Assembly: GCA_024305745.1 (NCBI GenBank) | Contig: JAHRBS010000008.1 | Location: 1,302,001-1,366,000 of the forward strand | Reading direction: 5' to 3' | Origin: Polyporus tsugae | Lineage: Eukaryota; Basidiomycota; Agaricomycetes; Polyporales; Polyporaceae | DNA: 64,000 nt | In this document: piece by piece, positions 12,009 through 23,689 of the stretch | Numbering within the stretch: the first letter of the stretch is position 1 | How the letters are laid out: each line of letters starts with the position of its first letter | Notes under the pieces: model-generated | Told to the model about the DNA's origin: nothing | What the model saw: only the letters and a program-made list of their open reading frames with translations | Database searches by the model: none | Position numbers and translations under genes: made by a program

Positions 12009-14179
12009 ATGGAACCCAAGTTTCCAGAGCCGTTGTTCCAGGATCAGACGTGGAAATCAAAACTTCCGACTCCCCAGGTTCTTCTCCCAGTTTTGCGACG
12101 CTGCTCTACAGGTATTAACCTCATATGTATCACCCAGGCGTTTCGGGAAGAGATTGAGAAGCAGTACACGCAAGACGAGAAGGAGCAAGTATGGTCGGAT
12201 GCGGCAGAAGCCGTCAAGACTTACCATGAGGAGATGGTGGCTGCCTGGGACAAGGAGATGGACACCCTCCTTGTCTACGTGAGCATGCTGTCCGGTACTG
12301 CTGAGCTTGGAGGTCCGTTCTAACCCATCGGACAGGCGGGTCTCTTTTCAGCAGTCCTCACTGCATTCAACGTCCAGTCGTATCAACTGCTGCAGCCGCA
12401 GCCCACAGACCCCATGCTGGCTGTGCTGCAGCAAATTTCCGCCCAGCTGAACAGCTTCACAGTCAACACTCCGTTCGTGAACGCCACCCAGCAAGCGCGT
12501 CCGCTCGATGACACGCCGTTCAAAGCCCCACCATCCGCGGTCTGGATCAACACGCTGTGGTTCTCTAGTCTCGTCTGCAGCCTCGCTGCCGCGTCGATCG
12601 CCCTGATGGTGAAGCAGTGGCTCGACCAGCTCCGTGTCGGGCTCTCTGGGACCTCCAGGGACAGCGCGCGGCTCCGCCAGTACCGCCTCAACGGTATCCT
12701 CAAGTGGCAGGTCGGCTCGATCATCGTCGTCCTTCCCATCCTCCTGCAGCTCGCGCTCCTCCTCTTCCTCGCCGGCCTCGTCATCCTCCTCTGGACGCTG
12801 CACAGCACCGTCGCGAGCGTGACCTCTACGCTCGTCGGCGCCCTCGTCCTCTTCTCCTTCACCGTCACCGTCCTGCCCGCGTTCCAATGGGACTGCGCGT
12901 ACCAGTCCCCGCAGGCGCTCTTTGTGCACGAGCTCTTCCGCTTCCAGTGGAACTACGTCCGCGTCAGCTTCTTCTCGCTCTTAAACACGGTCTTCCCCCT
13001 CTGGCGCTTCCCCGTCCGCCGTCCGCCCGTCGAGGCGGTCCCGACGGCCCTGCAGAGGCACCTCATGAAGATGCGAGCCGCGCTCGTGTGGGTTACAGGC
13101 GACGCGCCGCTGTACCCGACGTGGCGCGGCCGCGAGCAACTCGCGATCTCGTCGCCCGAGGCCGCGCGCGACCTCGACCGTCACGTCGCCGTCATGGCGT
13201 ACACCACCACCTTCGCGGTGCGCCACGTCAAGCGTGCCGACATCCTCTTCCCGGACCTCGGGCAGAAGCAGGTCCCGCGGTACTTCGACACCATCCGCAC
13301 GGCGCTACGGCGCCATTGGAACGGGCCGTCGTCGTCGCAGCGCGTGGGGGGCGTGCTGCACCACCTCCCGCTGCACGCGCTGCGGTACATGCTCTCAGTC
13401 GAACTCGGTGACAGGGACGCGAAATGGCGCGACGGCGTCCAGACGATCCTCGGCCACCTGCGGTTCATGCCGCGCAGGACGGTCGACAAAGGAGTTTACC
13501 TGGACACGCTGTCTGCGCTGCTCGTGGACGAGCGCGACCGCGAGCTCGTCGGGCAGGTGCTCAAATGGATTCTGCTCGACCTCCGGTACGCGCAGGACGT
13601 CAGCGTGTACTCGCCGGACACCATCCGTAATGGTACGTCGTACTTACCTGATCGAATCGCTGTTTCGGGTGCATTTTTTTCTGACGCCAACGCTACACAG
13701 TGCTGTCGATATCCCAATGGTGGATCCAACAGCTCCCGACGTCGCCCACCGCCGAGCCGCCGCACGGGTACCTCTACGCCTCGGAGATCGTCGTCCACTG
13801 CATGCGCCTCTCCGCGTCCTCCGCGTCCCCTACCCCCGAGCACACCACGTACATCCTCGCCCACGGCAAGGACGCGCTCCAGTGCTTCTGCGACCGGCTC
13901 ATGGCGCGACAGCGGTCCGGCAAGCCGCTCATACGACAGTCCGACCACCGGGACGGGCTGCTCGTGTCGTCGATGACGATCGTGCTCCAGGCGGTGGTCG
14001 ACTATGGGCTGCACATCGACGAGGTGCCCGAGTTCTCGCGGCCGAGGAGGACGGGGACGGGGTTCAGTACGGCTTTGCGGAGGCTTGAGCTCGGAGTGGG
14101 ATCGGGCGGTCTCACGCTGGCGCACGTCGTTGGTCGTCTCCGGCCTGGGATGCCACACCCAACTGAGAGTCATGATTGA
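12009..14179 (+). CDS. DUF6535-domain membrane protein
   Basis: An unknown-function membrane protein of a family confined to basidiomycetes. Exons are 12009..12278, 12336..13632 and 13701..14179 (introns of 57 and 68 nt), giving 681 residues with all phases closing. The domain signature is clear at the first splice: WDKEMDTLLVY joins AGLFSAVLTAFNVQSYQLL. Hydrophobic segments follow: TLWFSSLVCSLAAASIAL, IIVVLPILLQLALLLFLAGL and VASVTSTLVGALVLFSF. That makes about four membrane helices near the N-terminus, with a long soluble helical C-terminal half. An in-frame upstream ATG at 11994 adds five residues. Such genes are often present in many copies. The role is not known, and nothing in the neighbours reveals it. 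Confidence 0.88.
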
Positions 14180-14433
14180 GGCTTTGAAGAGCAAGAGCGG
14201 GTTACTCGACGCATATATGACATGACATGGCATGACAGCGTTTCCGGTTCCACGTAGTTGGTGGCAAACTGGCCATGGGGAAGCAAACAACACCAATATA
14301 TCAGTAATGATTACAATTCTGACAAGTCATAGTACAGCACGCAGTTCGCAAGAACCGCAAACACTGTACATATGGCACTATTCCATCCACAAGTCCGTTT
14401 CAAGTCTGTGGTTCGGTCATTGCGTGCTCTCAA

Positions 14434-15044
14434 TCACAACCCACACACGCTCGGGGCGACCTCCTTCGACGTCGCCTGTACGACGCCGACCTGGGCCGCC
14501 TGGCCGTCCGTGAGCTTGTCCATCGCCGCCTTGGCGATGTTGAAGCCGGACCCGGCGTGGTCGATCGCGAGCACGTTGACCGTCGTGTTCTTGTACGTCA
14601 GCTGCCAGCACGAACCGCAGTTGGGCGAGTTGAATCCTGTTCAACGCGTTCGAGAGCAGATGGAAACCTCGTCAGTAAGAGGACACTAGTTAACCGGGAG
14701 CCTGAGGTGAGGGCTGTCATACCTGCGATTGCCTGGGCGCCGCCGATGTAGGGGAAGTCCGGAAGGTCGCCGAACGTCTTAAATCCTGGAAAGGTTTGGA
14801 ATGTATAGATCAGCGCGTGCGCGATGCGGGCGTGCAATATGCGCAGAATGACTGTACCCTTTGTCTCAAGGCCGTTGGGGCCGTTGGAGCAGGAGACTAT
14901 GTCGAGGGAGTTCGAGCCGTTGTCGTAAACGGAGTCCCAGGTCACCTGCACGGTGCTCGTCTCGCGGGTCGCGAGTTGGGCAGGCATGGCGACGACCGCC
15001 ATGGCGAGGGTCAGAGCGGAGGAGACGATCGCGAAGAGCTGCAT
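14434..15044 (-). CDS. Cerato-platanin family secreted protein
   Basis: A small secreted cell-wall or host-interaction protein. Family members bind chitin oligomers, loosen cellulose and, in pathogens, trigger plant defence. Exons are 14858..15044, 14723..14785 and 14434..14636 (introns of 72 and 86 nt), giving 150 residues. MQLFAIVSSALTLAMAVVA is a signal peptide. The mature part has VTWDSVYDNG, DIVSCSNGPNGL, TFGDLPDFPYIGG, NSPNCGSCWQLTY, VNVLAIDHAG, FNIAKAAMD and a terminal VCGL. All four family cysteines are present. It is convergent with the DUF6535 gene, with 254 nt between stop codons. A longer upstream in-frame ATG (15188) would bury the signal peptide, so the start at 15044 is preferred. 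Confidence 0.95.
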
Positions 15045-17082
15045 GGCCGAAGCTGTGGATACGGTCGTGAGACGAATCGCTGGGAGGTGCGATGTGCGAA
15101 CAGGTAGAAGACGGATGTCGACCTGGAGAGCTTCGTCCCCAGAGTGTGTCCTTATAACCTCCTCCAAGACGGGGACGGGCGCGGCCAAGGTGTTTCAAGA
15201 TAGCTGCGTCGGAGCGCGGGCTGGTCAGTCTGGGTTGTGGCAGCTGAGTGCAGAGTCATCCGGGCTCGTCTCTTCTAGCGCGTTGGGCGCAGTCTCCCCG
15301 TCGGCCAGGGGCTCCCGACGCTGTCCACGTCGACATTAGCTTCAGCAGCAGGTACATAGAACGGACACGCACCCAAGGATGCAACCACATGATGGCTACA
15401 TTTCAGGGAGGGACGTCAAAACAGAGACTCGGCTTGATGATGTTCTCTAGCAATGTCAGACACGCTAGCTTGCATGCAACCTTTGCGGGAACATAAGTCT
15501 TTCTAGAGTAGAGTTCTTACACACGCTGATGCATAGTCTCCGTTCACTCGGATGAACTGAGAGTGCTTAAACTTGTTAAAGACGGCCTATCAACCTCGTT
15601 AGTTAACAGTTTGAATTGGACGCATGCCTGTTGTCATTACGAATTGTTGCTTACCTAGTCTTCACCATCGGACCATGGTCTGCAGTAGTGAGATTCAGCG
15701 GCCAGGCGGTCTTCGTATGCCGAGGAAGTCTGGTGGCGTGCGAGGCCGATGTGTGAATGTGGACTGAAGCGGCTATTACGAGGCAAAATACGTGCAATAC
15801 GAGAGCTAACTGACAAGGTCTGACGAAGTGAAAAGAGTAAAGTGGCATGCTTTGGGTGCGCAACGCCGAGACAGATGGCGCGCACATCGGCGCACATGAG
15901 CAAGGTCCGAGCTGAACCGGCGCTCCGAGTGGGAGTCCTATAACACTGTAGGCACTCGGGACTCCTGCGCAGCGTTGCACATGTCTAGGCCGGATACCTA
16001 ATGGCAGTACCGACGGGATGTATGAGGGTGGGAGAAAAGCTTGCTTGTGGATCAACTGGCTGACGACGCACCGTTTCGTCCCGTACAAATCCGCTTAAGA
16101 AAGCTCTCAATCCCAACCCCAGATTGTCTGGCTTGATACGTTCCTTGTTGCATTTTCTCCTTCGAGAGCTCCAAGTAGATAAGTATTCGGACTGGCGCGA
16201 TATGAGTCGGCATTCGACGGTGAATCACAAGGCAGTGGTGATGGAAGACCTGGGAAGACACTATCCATGCCTACTCACAGGAATATGTGGAAGCCATTGT
16301 TGTCAGTACTAACGGAGGAAAGTCACATAAGAGGTTTAACATACGAAGTGTAGTGGCTGTTTCCGGCGCTCCGCTGCATGAGAAGTAGGCGTCGCTTTCA
16401 ATTGACAGGGTCGAGTTCGAAAGAGACTCGTCGGTCTGAAGAATGCCTTTTGGAGATGCCAGCACTGATGCAATTCGGAGAAAACCTCGGAGGGTGTACG
16501 AGTTAACGTTGAACGTTGAGGGAAGTGGTGACTGGAACAGTAGCGCCCTCTGTTTGTTCTTATTGACAGTGTGGCTACTGCATCGAGTCCCCACGCTCGT
16601 CGATCGCGACTTGATCGCGACTACTTACTTCCAGTCAACAACCATTCTCCCATTCACTTCCGATCCCCACCTCCTAGATCACGACATTCATAAGGACTAT
16701 TTGCACGAGCATATCTCCTGCTAGGGTCGATATCTCCGAAGGGCAGTACCAGTACTCATGATCACAGGCTTTTCCCGCGCTTCAGCTTCAAGTTGACTTT
16801 TCAAACAACTGCCCGTTTATACGGCGGCGGTTTGTACAAGGTACTATATAGTGATGTGTTTGCCGACGGATGTCTAATGCATCTTGCATAGGTTTTTGAA
16901 GGATATAGTTCCTAGGAGCTAGTCATTATAGCCCTCCGGAGAAGCGAAGACGTACCACTGCGACCCACAGTTGGTCACCGGCACGACCACTAGTAGGGGA
17001 TGCAGTGCACCCCTTGTCACGGCGGTTCAGGAATAAATACGTGTCAAGAGCCCAGCTCGTGCCCGTCGGGTTCTCGGCGAGG
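15045..17082. other. Unresolved stretch upstream of the cerato-platanin gene
   Basis: About 2 kb with short minus-strand frames (15651-16088, 16052-16261, 16271-16594). They carry exon-like Ser/Thr-rich pieces such as SLSNSTLSIESDAYFSCSG, but I could not join them into a gene. A coherent reading FLHSLAENPTGTSWALD runs on the minus strand just below 17095. The stretch may hold extracellular exons of a membrane protein or decayed copies of one. Confidence 0.3.
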
Positions 17083-17343
17083 CTATGGAGGAATCTGAAG
17101 TCAGCGGATACGTAATCGCAGAGGCATTCTAGCCTCGCATGCTGTCAATTGAGCCCTTACCGTGCTCTGCTGTTGGTCTCTAGCCTCCCCGTCTCCCGAC
17201 CTTGGATTTCGGATGTTCTCCCATCGGGGTTTCCAAGATAGCCACGTCCCGAACAGCCGGCTCGGAAAGAAGAACGGTATTGCGAGGGCAAAGAGTATGC
17301 AGACGACGAGGGCAATACTTCCGGCAAGTGATAGTGCTGGCAT
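17083..17343 (-). CDS. Possible single-pass membrane protein (fragment)
   Basis: Not recognised. The reading MPALSLAGSIALVVCILFAL is a strong membrane helix, followed by a basic stretch (PSRLFGTWLSWKPRWENIR) as in a cytoplasmic juxtamembrane region. A likely 66-nt intron (17095..17160, GTAAGG...TTCAG) would end the protein shortly after. Another phase at the same junction instead reads into a longer coherent frame, FLHSLAENPTGTSWALD. The two readings conflict, so the true exon structure is unclear. Upstream extracellular exons were not found. It could be the tail of a lineage-specific receptor-like protein or a relic. Confidence 0.28.
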
Positions 17344-17810
17344 GTATCTCGAGCAAGGAGCAGAAGGTGAGCGATTTCGATGGATATTACTAGATGGAAA
17401 CTAAAGCTAGGCCAGCAGGAGGAAAGCAAAGAGCGGTGAGAGGGACAGAGGGCTGGGTATACATATACGCCTCCTCATTACCGCCGTTCATGGAGTTTGT
17501 AAGTACGAAACTGGGAACCGTTGATGAACGCACCGTACTTCGGAGGGGGGCAGCAACAAACGACCTAATGGGTGAGTGCTATAGAAGTGCTCGTTCCCTC
17601 AGTGAATCGACCGCAGCTCGTATTCTATACCCTGTATCGAAGCCCGTTCGGCGTCATGCACATTGGGCGACTGGAAGCGCAATGACGGCCAAGTCTGCTT
17701 ACATAGGGATACATTGGAATTAATAAGTCATTTGGTGGGTATGAGTAACATCAGAGCAACTGATCTCGGGGCCCGAATAAATACAAATAAGTTACAAGCA
17801 CTCGGAGCAT

Positions 17811-18236
17811 TCAGTAAGGGAAGGGAGGTTGGCGGGAGTAAGGAGGAGGCTCTGTCGGTGACGGGGGAGGTATCGAAGGCGCGGGACTCGAAGTGCGCCC
17901 CAGTTCCATTGGAAGTTGAGGCAAAGTGTACATGTCGTGTCCTATCTCCACATCGGCGACTGAGTCCGAGTCTTCAGGGTTGGACAACGAGTCGTACTGC
18001 ATGCCATTTTTCCGTGTCAGTCTAGCTAGACACTCCTTGCAAGCAAAACTCACGAGAGCATCCCACCTACGAGGCCCTACTGGCGCATCGCCGTCGCCAC
18101 AGTTTACAATGAGCAGTAGAACAACGACCGCAATCCCAACCAAGGGGAGATAGCCGAACTGAGAGTTTGACGGTCGACTCAAGGAGGGATGTTGAATTAT
18201 CACAGAGAGATATGATAAGGGAGCCATAGAAGACAA
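17811..18236 (-). CDS. Possible membrane protein C-terminal exons
   Basis: Not recognised. The last two exons of a minus-strand gene look plausible. The segment from about 18158 to 18054 encodes FGYLPLVGIAVVVLLLIV, a membrane helix. A 57-nt intron with GTGAGT, a CTGAC branch site and GCAG (17997..18053) then joins ALYDSLSNPEDSDSV. The tail is acidic then Pro-rich, ending PTEPPPYSRQPPFPY with PPxY-like motifs that can bind WW domains of ubiquitin ligases. Extracellular exons would lie upstream toward 18760, where an open frame exists but no domain could be identified. It resembles single-pass fungal surface proteins in architecture only. Confidence 0.35.
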   Translation of the reverse strand: MSSMAPLSYLSVIIQHPSLSRPSNSQFGYLPLVGIAVVVLLLIVNCGDGDAPVGPRRWDALVSFACKECLARLTRKNGMQYDSLSNPEDSDSVADVEIGHDMYTLPQLPMELGRTSSPAPSIPPPSPTEPPPYSRQPPFPY

Positions 18237-19095
18237 CGGAGCTGTAAGATATGGAGGAGCCTGCAGGTGCTTGCCTTGGAGTGGTACGCAGAGGGGAGCA
18301 TTCGATGTCGACCCCCTCGCCCGCGGCCGCCGTTAAGTACGTCCAAGGAGGCTGGGAAGCCCGCCCGCTATGCGGCGCTCGCAGTGGGAGCGATGCTGCT
18401 TCTTGAGACGACGAGAAGCGGATTGCAATGAGAGACGTTAGCATGGGCTGTGTAACTGTCAATGGAGCCAGGATACTGACGCTCACGAAGGAGATGCCAT
18501 GAGCAGGCGGAACGCTGAGGCGATGATCTGGCATGATGCCAGGGTGCACAGCTGGTCGACAGCGAATGAGGCTTCGGAACGTTGGTCGCGCGTGCGTCGT
18601 GTACTTAGTGACTTTTGCATCATGCTTTTGCAGTCTCGATCGCAAGCGCGAACAACAGTAACTTACTAACTGTAAGTTAAGGGTAGTCACTTTGGCGAGG
18701 CATCCGAGTCGGCAGACAGAGTCAACCGCAATATGCAGCCCGCCCTCTCCCAATACGGGCACTATCGCTCAGGCACGCATCCTGTGGCTCGTCGTCGTCG
18801 CCTCGGAGCTGCAATGCAAATCACTCGAGGTCCGTCAGAACAAAGGGACACACAACATTCATTCAGTACATCCGACATATATGGATCAGGGAGCCGTGAG
18901 GATAGTACTGAACACCGTGAAATATGGGTGAGGATACTTCAATTACAACAATGCGACTCCGAGAAAGGATAAGAAGGGAAAAATGCTGAGAGAACATTGA
19001 GATGGGAAGGATACTAGATCGGACGAAGCGACAACATCACGAAGATAGCTACAGATCATGACTGTCCTAGCCCGATGAGCTGACCACGACTCGAC

Positions 19096-22000
19096 CTAGC
19101 AGAAATACATCATCCGCTTGGTCTTCTCGTTCAGGGGCAAAAAGTTCGTCTGGAAAGCCTCCAGCCGACGATTGGCGTCGCTCGAGTCTAGCTGAGTGTC
19201 GTACTCAGTAGAATCGAAGCTGCCCGAGCCCTCGGGGTTGTAGTGATTCTTGGCACGGGCGCAAACAATATCCGCATCTGGTGGTAAGCGAGTCGAACAG
19301 TTGTCAGTTTCTACAGTCCGCAAGGAGACTCTCTGAAGAGGACAGCCACACTTACAGTAGACCGGGGCGGGAATTGACACCGACCGGGTGCAGCGCGCAT
19401 AAACATGACAAAGAGCGAATGACAGAGCCTGCAAAGCATCCGGAGTGAACTTATTCTCGTCGTAGAGCACGGTGTAGTGGGCGGGACGAGACGTCCCTAG
19501 CAGCGTATATACCCAAAATACATTGCGTCAGTCGAGTGTTCATTGATTGCAAAAGAAAGGGACTTATCCGCTGTGGCTCTGCAAATAAAAATCGAACTCG
19601 GAGGGGTGAGTAATGTCGCGGTCGATGACGGTCCCAGCCGGGCAATTGCCGCTCCTGTCCCCATCTTCCCTCCTCTGCGGGAAGAACCGAACGTGGTGCG
19701 ACTTGCCAACCACGATCACCGTGAGTTTCGCATCTACGTTATTCGCCGCGAGGGCTCCTGTAAACGAAACGAATGAATGTGTTGAATGCCGAGTCGTCGT
19801 ATTGAAGTTTCGCGAACGGCACGTACGCTTTAGCTGGGGCAGCTCTAGAGTTACAGCATACATCACACACCGTGAGCAAAGAGGGTAAAAAAGGAGACTA
19901 GTGGGGCAGCGTACCATACTCCAAGACCTGCTGGAACTCCCCCTCAGACACGCCGTCCCGGTAGAATATGACCCTCTTTGGGTCCGGCGGAGACTTCTTC
20001 TCGACGGCTTGCCTGTACCTCTTGTACATCGCGATATGCGCAGTGGCCATGTCTTCGAGGTCGTCGATCATTTCCTTGCGGGCGGTTTGAACCCGGCAGT
20101 CGGCGATGTATTTCGAAGTCTCGGAGTCGACGTTGCCGACGAGGGAGGTGAAAGACGGACGACCATGGGCGCCAGGCGCTGGGTGGTTGATGTCGGCACC
20201 CATGACCAGGGTGGGGTTCCTTGGGTCGGTGAGGGACGGGACAGACCGTGCTTCCGGGATAGTGTTGATGCCGCCCGCTTTCACGTTGACCCTGCGATCC
20301 TTAGTATCTCCTGCAGCCAAAACGTAGATCATGACAACTTACTTGAGGCACACGTTCGCGAAATATTGCTTGTTCGCCCTGTTGCACTTGCTGCTCCTCA
20401 GGCATTGGGTCGCGACGCCCCGAGTGATGTCACCAAAGCTGTGTTCTATGAGCTCCACATGGTGCGCTGCTCGACAGAAGAGGAAACTCACTGTTTGACA
20501 CTCTGGTACATGTCGGCAGACGACTCAGGGAGAACAACGACCATGAGGTCGGGCCCAGGACCCTTGTTCTGGTGCTTTTCGATAACCTTCCTGCCAGCAC
20601 TATGCAGAGACTAGTTGACCAGCGGGACATTTAGTAATTCTAATCAGGCAGAAATAACACCCTTGAGTACTTACAGCTGAAATATTGGTTGGTCGCTCCC
20701 AGAGTACGAGAGGATCTGCTTCATTGCACCGGATGCCTGCCAGTGGCTGTGAGAATGGCATACTGTGGCAGTTGAACATGTGCACACGTACCAACAGCCG
20801 CGAATTGTTGAATAAAGTTCTGCACCATCTCGTGCGCCGCGCCCCTGTTGAAGCGCTGTTCGCGCTCGTATACCACCACGACCCATCGGTTAATGGTGAC
20901 CGGTCGATAGAACTGCTTATCAACCATATTCCATGCACCATCGCGCGGTGTCTTTGGGACAATTGTGAGAAATGCTGGGGATACAGTTACAGATCGAGGG
21001 AAAAACATACAATGGTGGGCTGGCGGCTCTGGTTCCCGTACATGAGGGTAGGGGGCTCCAGGATCCGCGCCTGGAGGGACTGCACGTTAGGGCTGACGTG
21101 CATGCCAAATTGCTGTACAGGGGATTAGGAGCTGACTTATGCTGAATAAAGTGTATAAACTCACCCGGAGGTATTCCGACTGCCCGTAGTTGAGAACACC
21201 TAGGGCGGCGCGAATGCTCTGGAGTCGCTCTTGGGGCCGCTTCGTCGCGAACTTGACCACATCGTTAACCTTCTCCGGAGGCAGCTGCTTGCGCAAGATT
21301 TGTCCCTCGGGGATTACGCAGCATTCCATTGGGAGGATGGCGCCAGAGCCAAACTGAACCTCATTGAACACCGAAAACCCAAGACTAGTATATCGAAGTG
21401 TAGGACGCACCTCAATGCACACAATGTCAGGAAACTTAAGGCGATAATTGTGGGTCTTCTCAAAGTACCGGGCGACTGTGATCGTCTCTTCGTCGCGCAT
21501 CGTGAACGACAATTGGCTGGCGCCGACTTTCGTGAGCCTTTTGACGACGCGCGGGGGACGCCGCCCCGTCGAGGGTTGTCCAGGGATGTCGACATTGACA
21601 CGTACGCCTGATAGGAATCTCTGGAGCTTGATTCGCTCGCGTTCAGGGAGGCCGTGCGCCGGAGAGAGAGCGAGTGGACCTCCCTGAGCCATATCCAGTA
21701 CCTCGAGTGCAATGTCGATGAGCCGGCCTGGCTTATACATCGCGGCAGTGGATATGTCGACGTTGATTAGTATCCGACCAATCGCGGGCCGCACAGACTG
21801 GAAATACCCCCGCCAAAGAACAATCCCTCCTCGGATGTCGGCCGTCTCTCGGGAGGTAAAGAAGGACCGGACATTGAATGGGTAACGAATGGTAGGTTCC
21901 ATACGAATCACAACATTCAACGCCTATGCATGGTTCGAAAATTATGAATGGGGAGGGACTCGACAAACGGTAGAAATGGATAGAACGTACCGTGATTGCA

Positions 22001-23042
22001 GTCAAAACTGCATTGTCATGGGACTGCTTCCCGTTGACGAAACGGTCTAGCAGTCTAAACAATCGTCAGTTACATTGTCAAGTTACGAGCGCATACAATA
22101 GGGACTTACTCGGGGTTTATAGTAGCTACATGGGTCAGCTTGACCTCGTACATCTTCGGGCCACGGGGGGTCGCACCACCTCGACGTCGTTGACCGCCCT
22201 CTGCCGCTGGACCACCCTCTGCCGCTGGACCACCCCCTGCCGCTTGACTGCCCTCTCCCCCTTTACCTTCCTCTCCTGGAGAGGCAGGATCATTTAGGGC
22301 GAAGCTAAACTATTGCAAGGGTAACGTTAAGAATGCTCAAACAAAGGACACGGGAAATGGCATACTTGGTGGGACCCCGAGGGGAGAGGAAGCTGGCGAG
22401 GGGAGAAAATATTCTTCCGGCCGTCGTAGACTACACGGGGCGTGAACATCTCTGGGGCGACCTTTGACTGGAGCCTTTCGATGATCTCCATGTTGAGACG
22501 CGCGGGAAGTGTTTTGTCTCCGGGGGCAGATATAACTAGCGAAGAACTCGTGTCAACGAGAAAATATGCGTGGACCACAGCATGAATACGTACCAACTAG
22601 ATGGCATAGCGTACAGGCTCAAGATATCAGTCGACAGAGCGAGTTGAACGGGATACGGCGCACCATCATAGTGGTAAATAATGTGATCGGGGATCTGCGT
22701 TTCAAAGTGATTGGTTAAGACGGTCAGAGCACGACCACTTTGACCGAAAGCAGTCCGCTTCACACCGACGGTGGTGATGTGAGGGCTAGTGTCTGGTAAG
22801 CCAACTTGAAGACCCGGAGCAGCAGGAGTCGACAGTGGGATTACGCGACCTCCAGGGACCGCCGGGGGATTGCCTTGGTCGGTGGAAGTGACACGCCCGC
22901 GGGACGATGCGGCTGTGCTACCGGCGCCGCGTCCTGAGCGAGCCGTCCCTGGTCCTGAGCCGCGGCCGGAGCCTCTACCACGGCCGGGCCCGCGGCCGGA
23001 ACTCGGGCCGCTACTACCGTGAGATGCCGAACGGGGAGGCAT
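19096..23042 (-). CDS. Argonaute (RNA interference slicer)
   Basis: A small-RNA-guided nuclease of fungal RNAi. Sixteen exons: 22664..23042, 22366..22535, 22110..22309, 21991..22054, 21411..21923, 21165..21359, 21011..21112, 20792..20951, 20675..20736, 20492..20610, 20343..20438, 19915..20291, 19827..19844, 19568..19757, 19356..19504, 19096..19277. Every phase closes, giving 991 residues. An Arg-Gly-rich N-terminus (about 1-60) precedes [12 protein letters not shown], then PAZ, then PIWI. The catalytic tetrad is intact: GADINHP (D), TARKEMI (E), FYRDGVS (D) and [10 protein letters not shown] (D), i.e. DEDD. It ends MMYFC, as Argonautes do. Exon 13 is only 18 nt (ELPQLK). The intron 19505..19567 starts AT and ends AC. 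The start at 23042 is the first in-frame ATG of the RG-rich leader. It is probably an active slicer. Confidence 0.95.
19505..19567 (-). other. AT-AC intron of Argonaute (U2-type donor ATAAGT)
   Basis: On the minus strand the exon ends ...CACAGCGG, the intron begins ATAAGTCC and ends GTATATAC, and the next exon begins GCTGCTAGGG. Only this junction keeps phase and gives [13 protein letters not shown], matching the conserved family sequence. Read through, a TAA stop follows at once. Using the nearby CTAG acceptor breaks the frame. A CTGAC branch-like site lies about 25 nt before the end. The donor is the U2-type ATAAGT, not the U12 ATATCC. Confidence 0.82.
22203..22256 (+). repeat. Three 18-bp tandem repeats in Argonaute exon 3
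   Basis: Three imperfect copies of GCCGCTGGACCACCCTCT (22203, 22221, 22239). On the coding strand they give a Gly-Gly-Pro-Ala-Ala-Glu type repeat in a loop of the N domain. The third copy has diverged. The length is a multiple of three, so copy changes keep the frame. Confidence 0.85.
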
Positions 23043-23689
23043 TGCAAATTGTAGAGGGAGGAAAATGGTAGGAGGTCGGAAGATAGAGGAGTAGAGAGGT
23101 AAAGAGAGAAAGAGAGAATTGAGAGTAGATATATGAGGGGAAGGAGAACTAGAGCTTTACGGTGCTGCAGGTTTGGCTGCAGCCTGGGAGGACATAATTA
23201 TTTGGGATCACCTAATCATGCTGAGTATTGCATGACCGCGCGCCTGCGCCCAGTGTTGTTCAAATTAATTGAAGTTGGGGATCTTGTTGACTCGGACGCG
23301 TCGTGTTCTACCGTCAACTGCCGCTTGAGTGTCTTGCATCGAGCATTTATTGTCAACGCCCTCCCCGATTCCGCCCTCCCATACCCAATGCCGACACTCT
23401 CCTCCTCCCAATTCCCTTGACTCCTTCTCCTCGAAACCTTTAATCTCCTCCCCGCGCCTGGCCGCGCAACTTTTCCCATGTATTCCGCACCATCCTTGCT
23501 GCGGTAAGTTGCGTGCTCTGGCTCGCTGGCAGACACCATCCGGAATAGGGTATCTAGTGTCCTCATCAAGATCTAGACCCTTCTCAGTGGACGTCGACTC
23601 TAGGACCGTCCCCATGCCGCCTGGACGTGCGAGGGTTTGGTACGAACCTCTCGACTAGGCTCCTTCACCGTCCGTAAATGTCCTTTCTG
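23043..23689. other. Argonaute upstream region
   Basis: A purine-rich (minus-strand pyrimidine) leader lies at 23050-23130. Overlapping short frames on both strands (23133-23660) lack recognisable domains. This is the probable Argonaute promoter. Confidence 0.4.

Noticed and set aside
19560..19570. Premature stop making Argonaute a pseudogene (SHSG then stop)
   Set aside because: The stop disappears when the ATAAGT...AC intron is removed, and the following exons keep phase to the conserved end.
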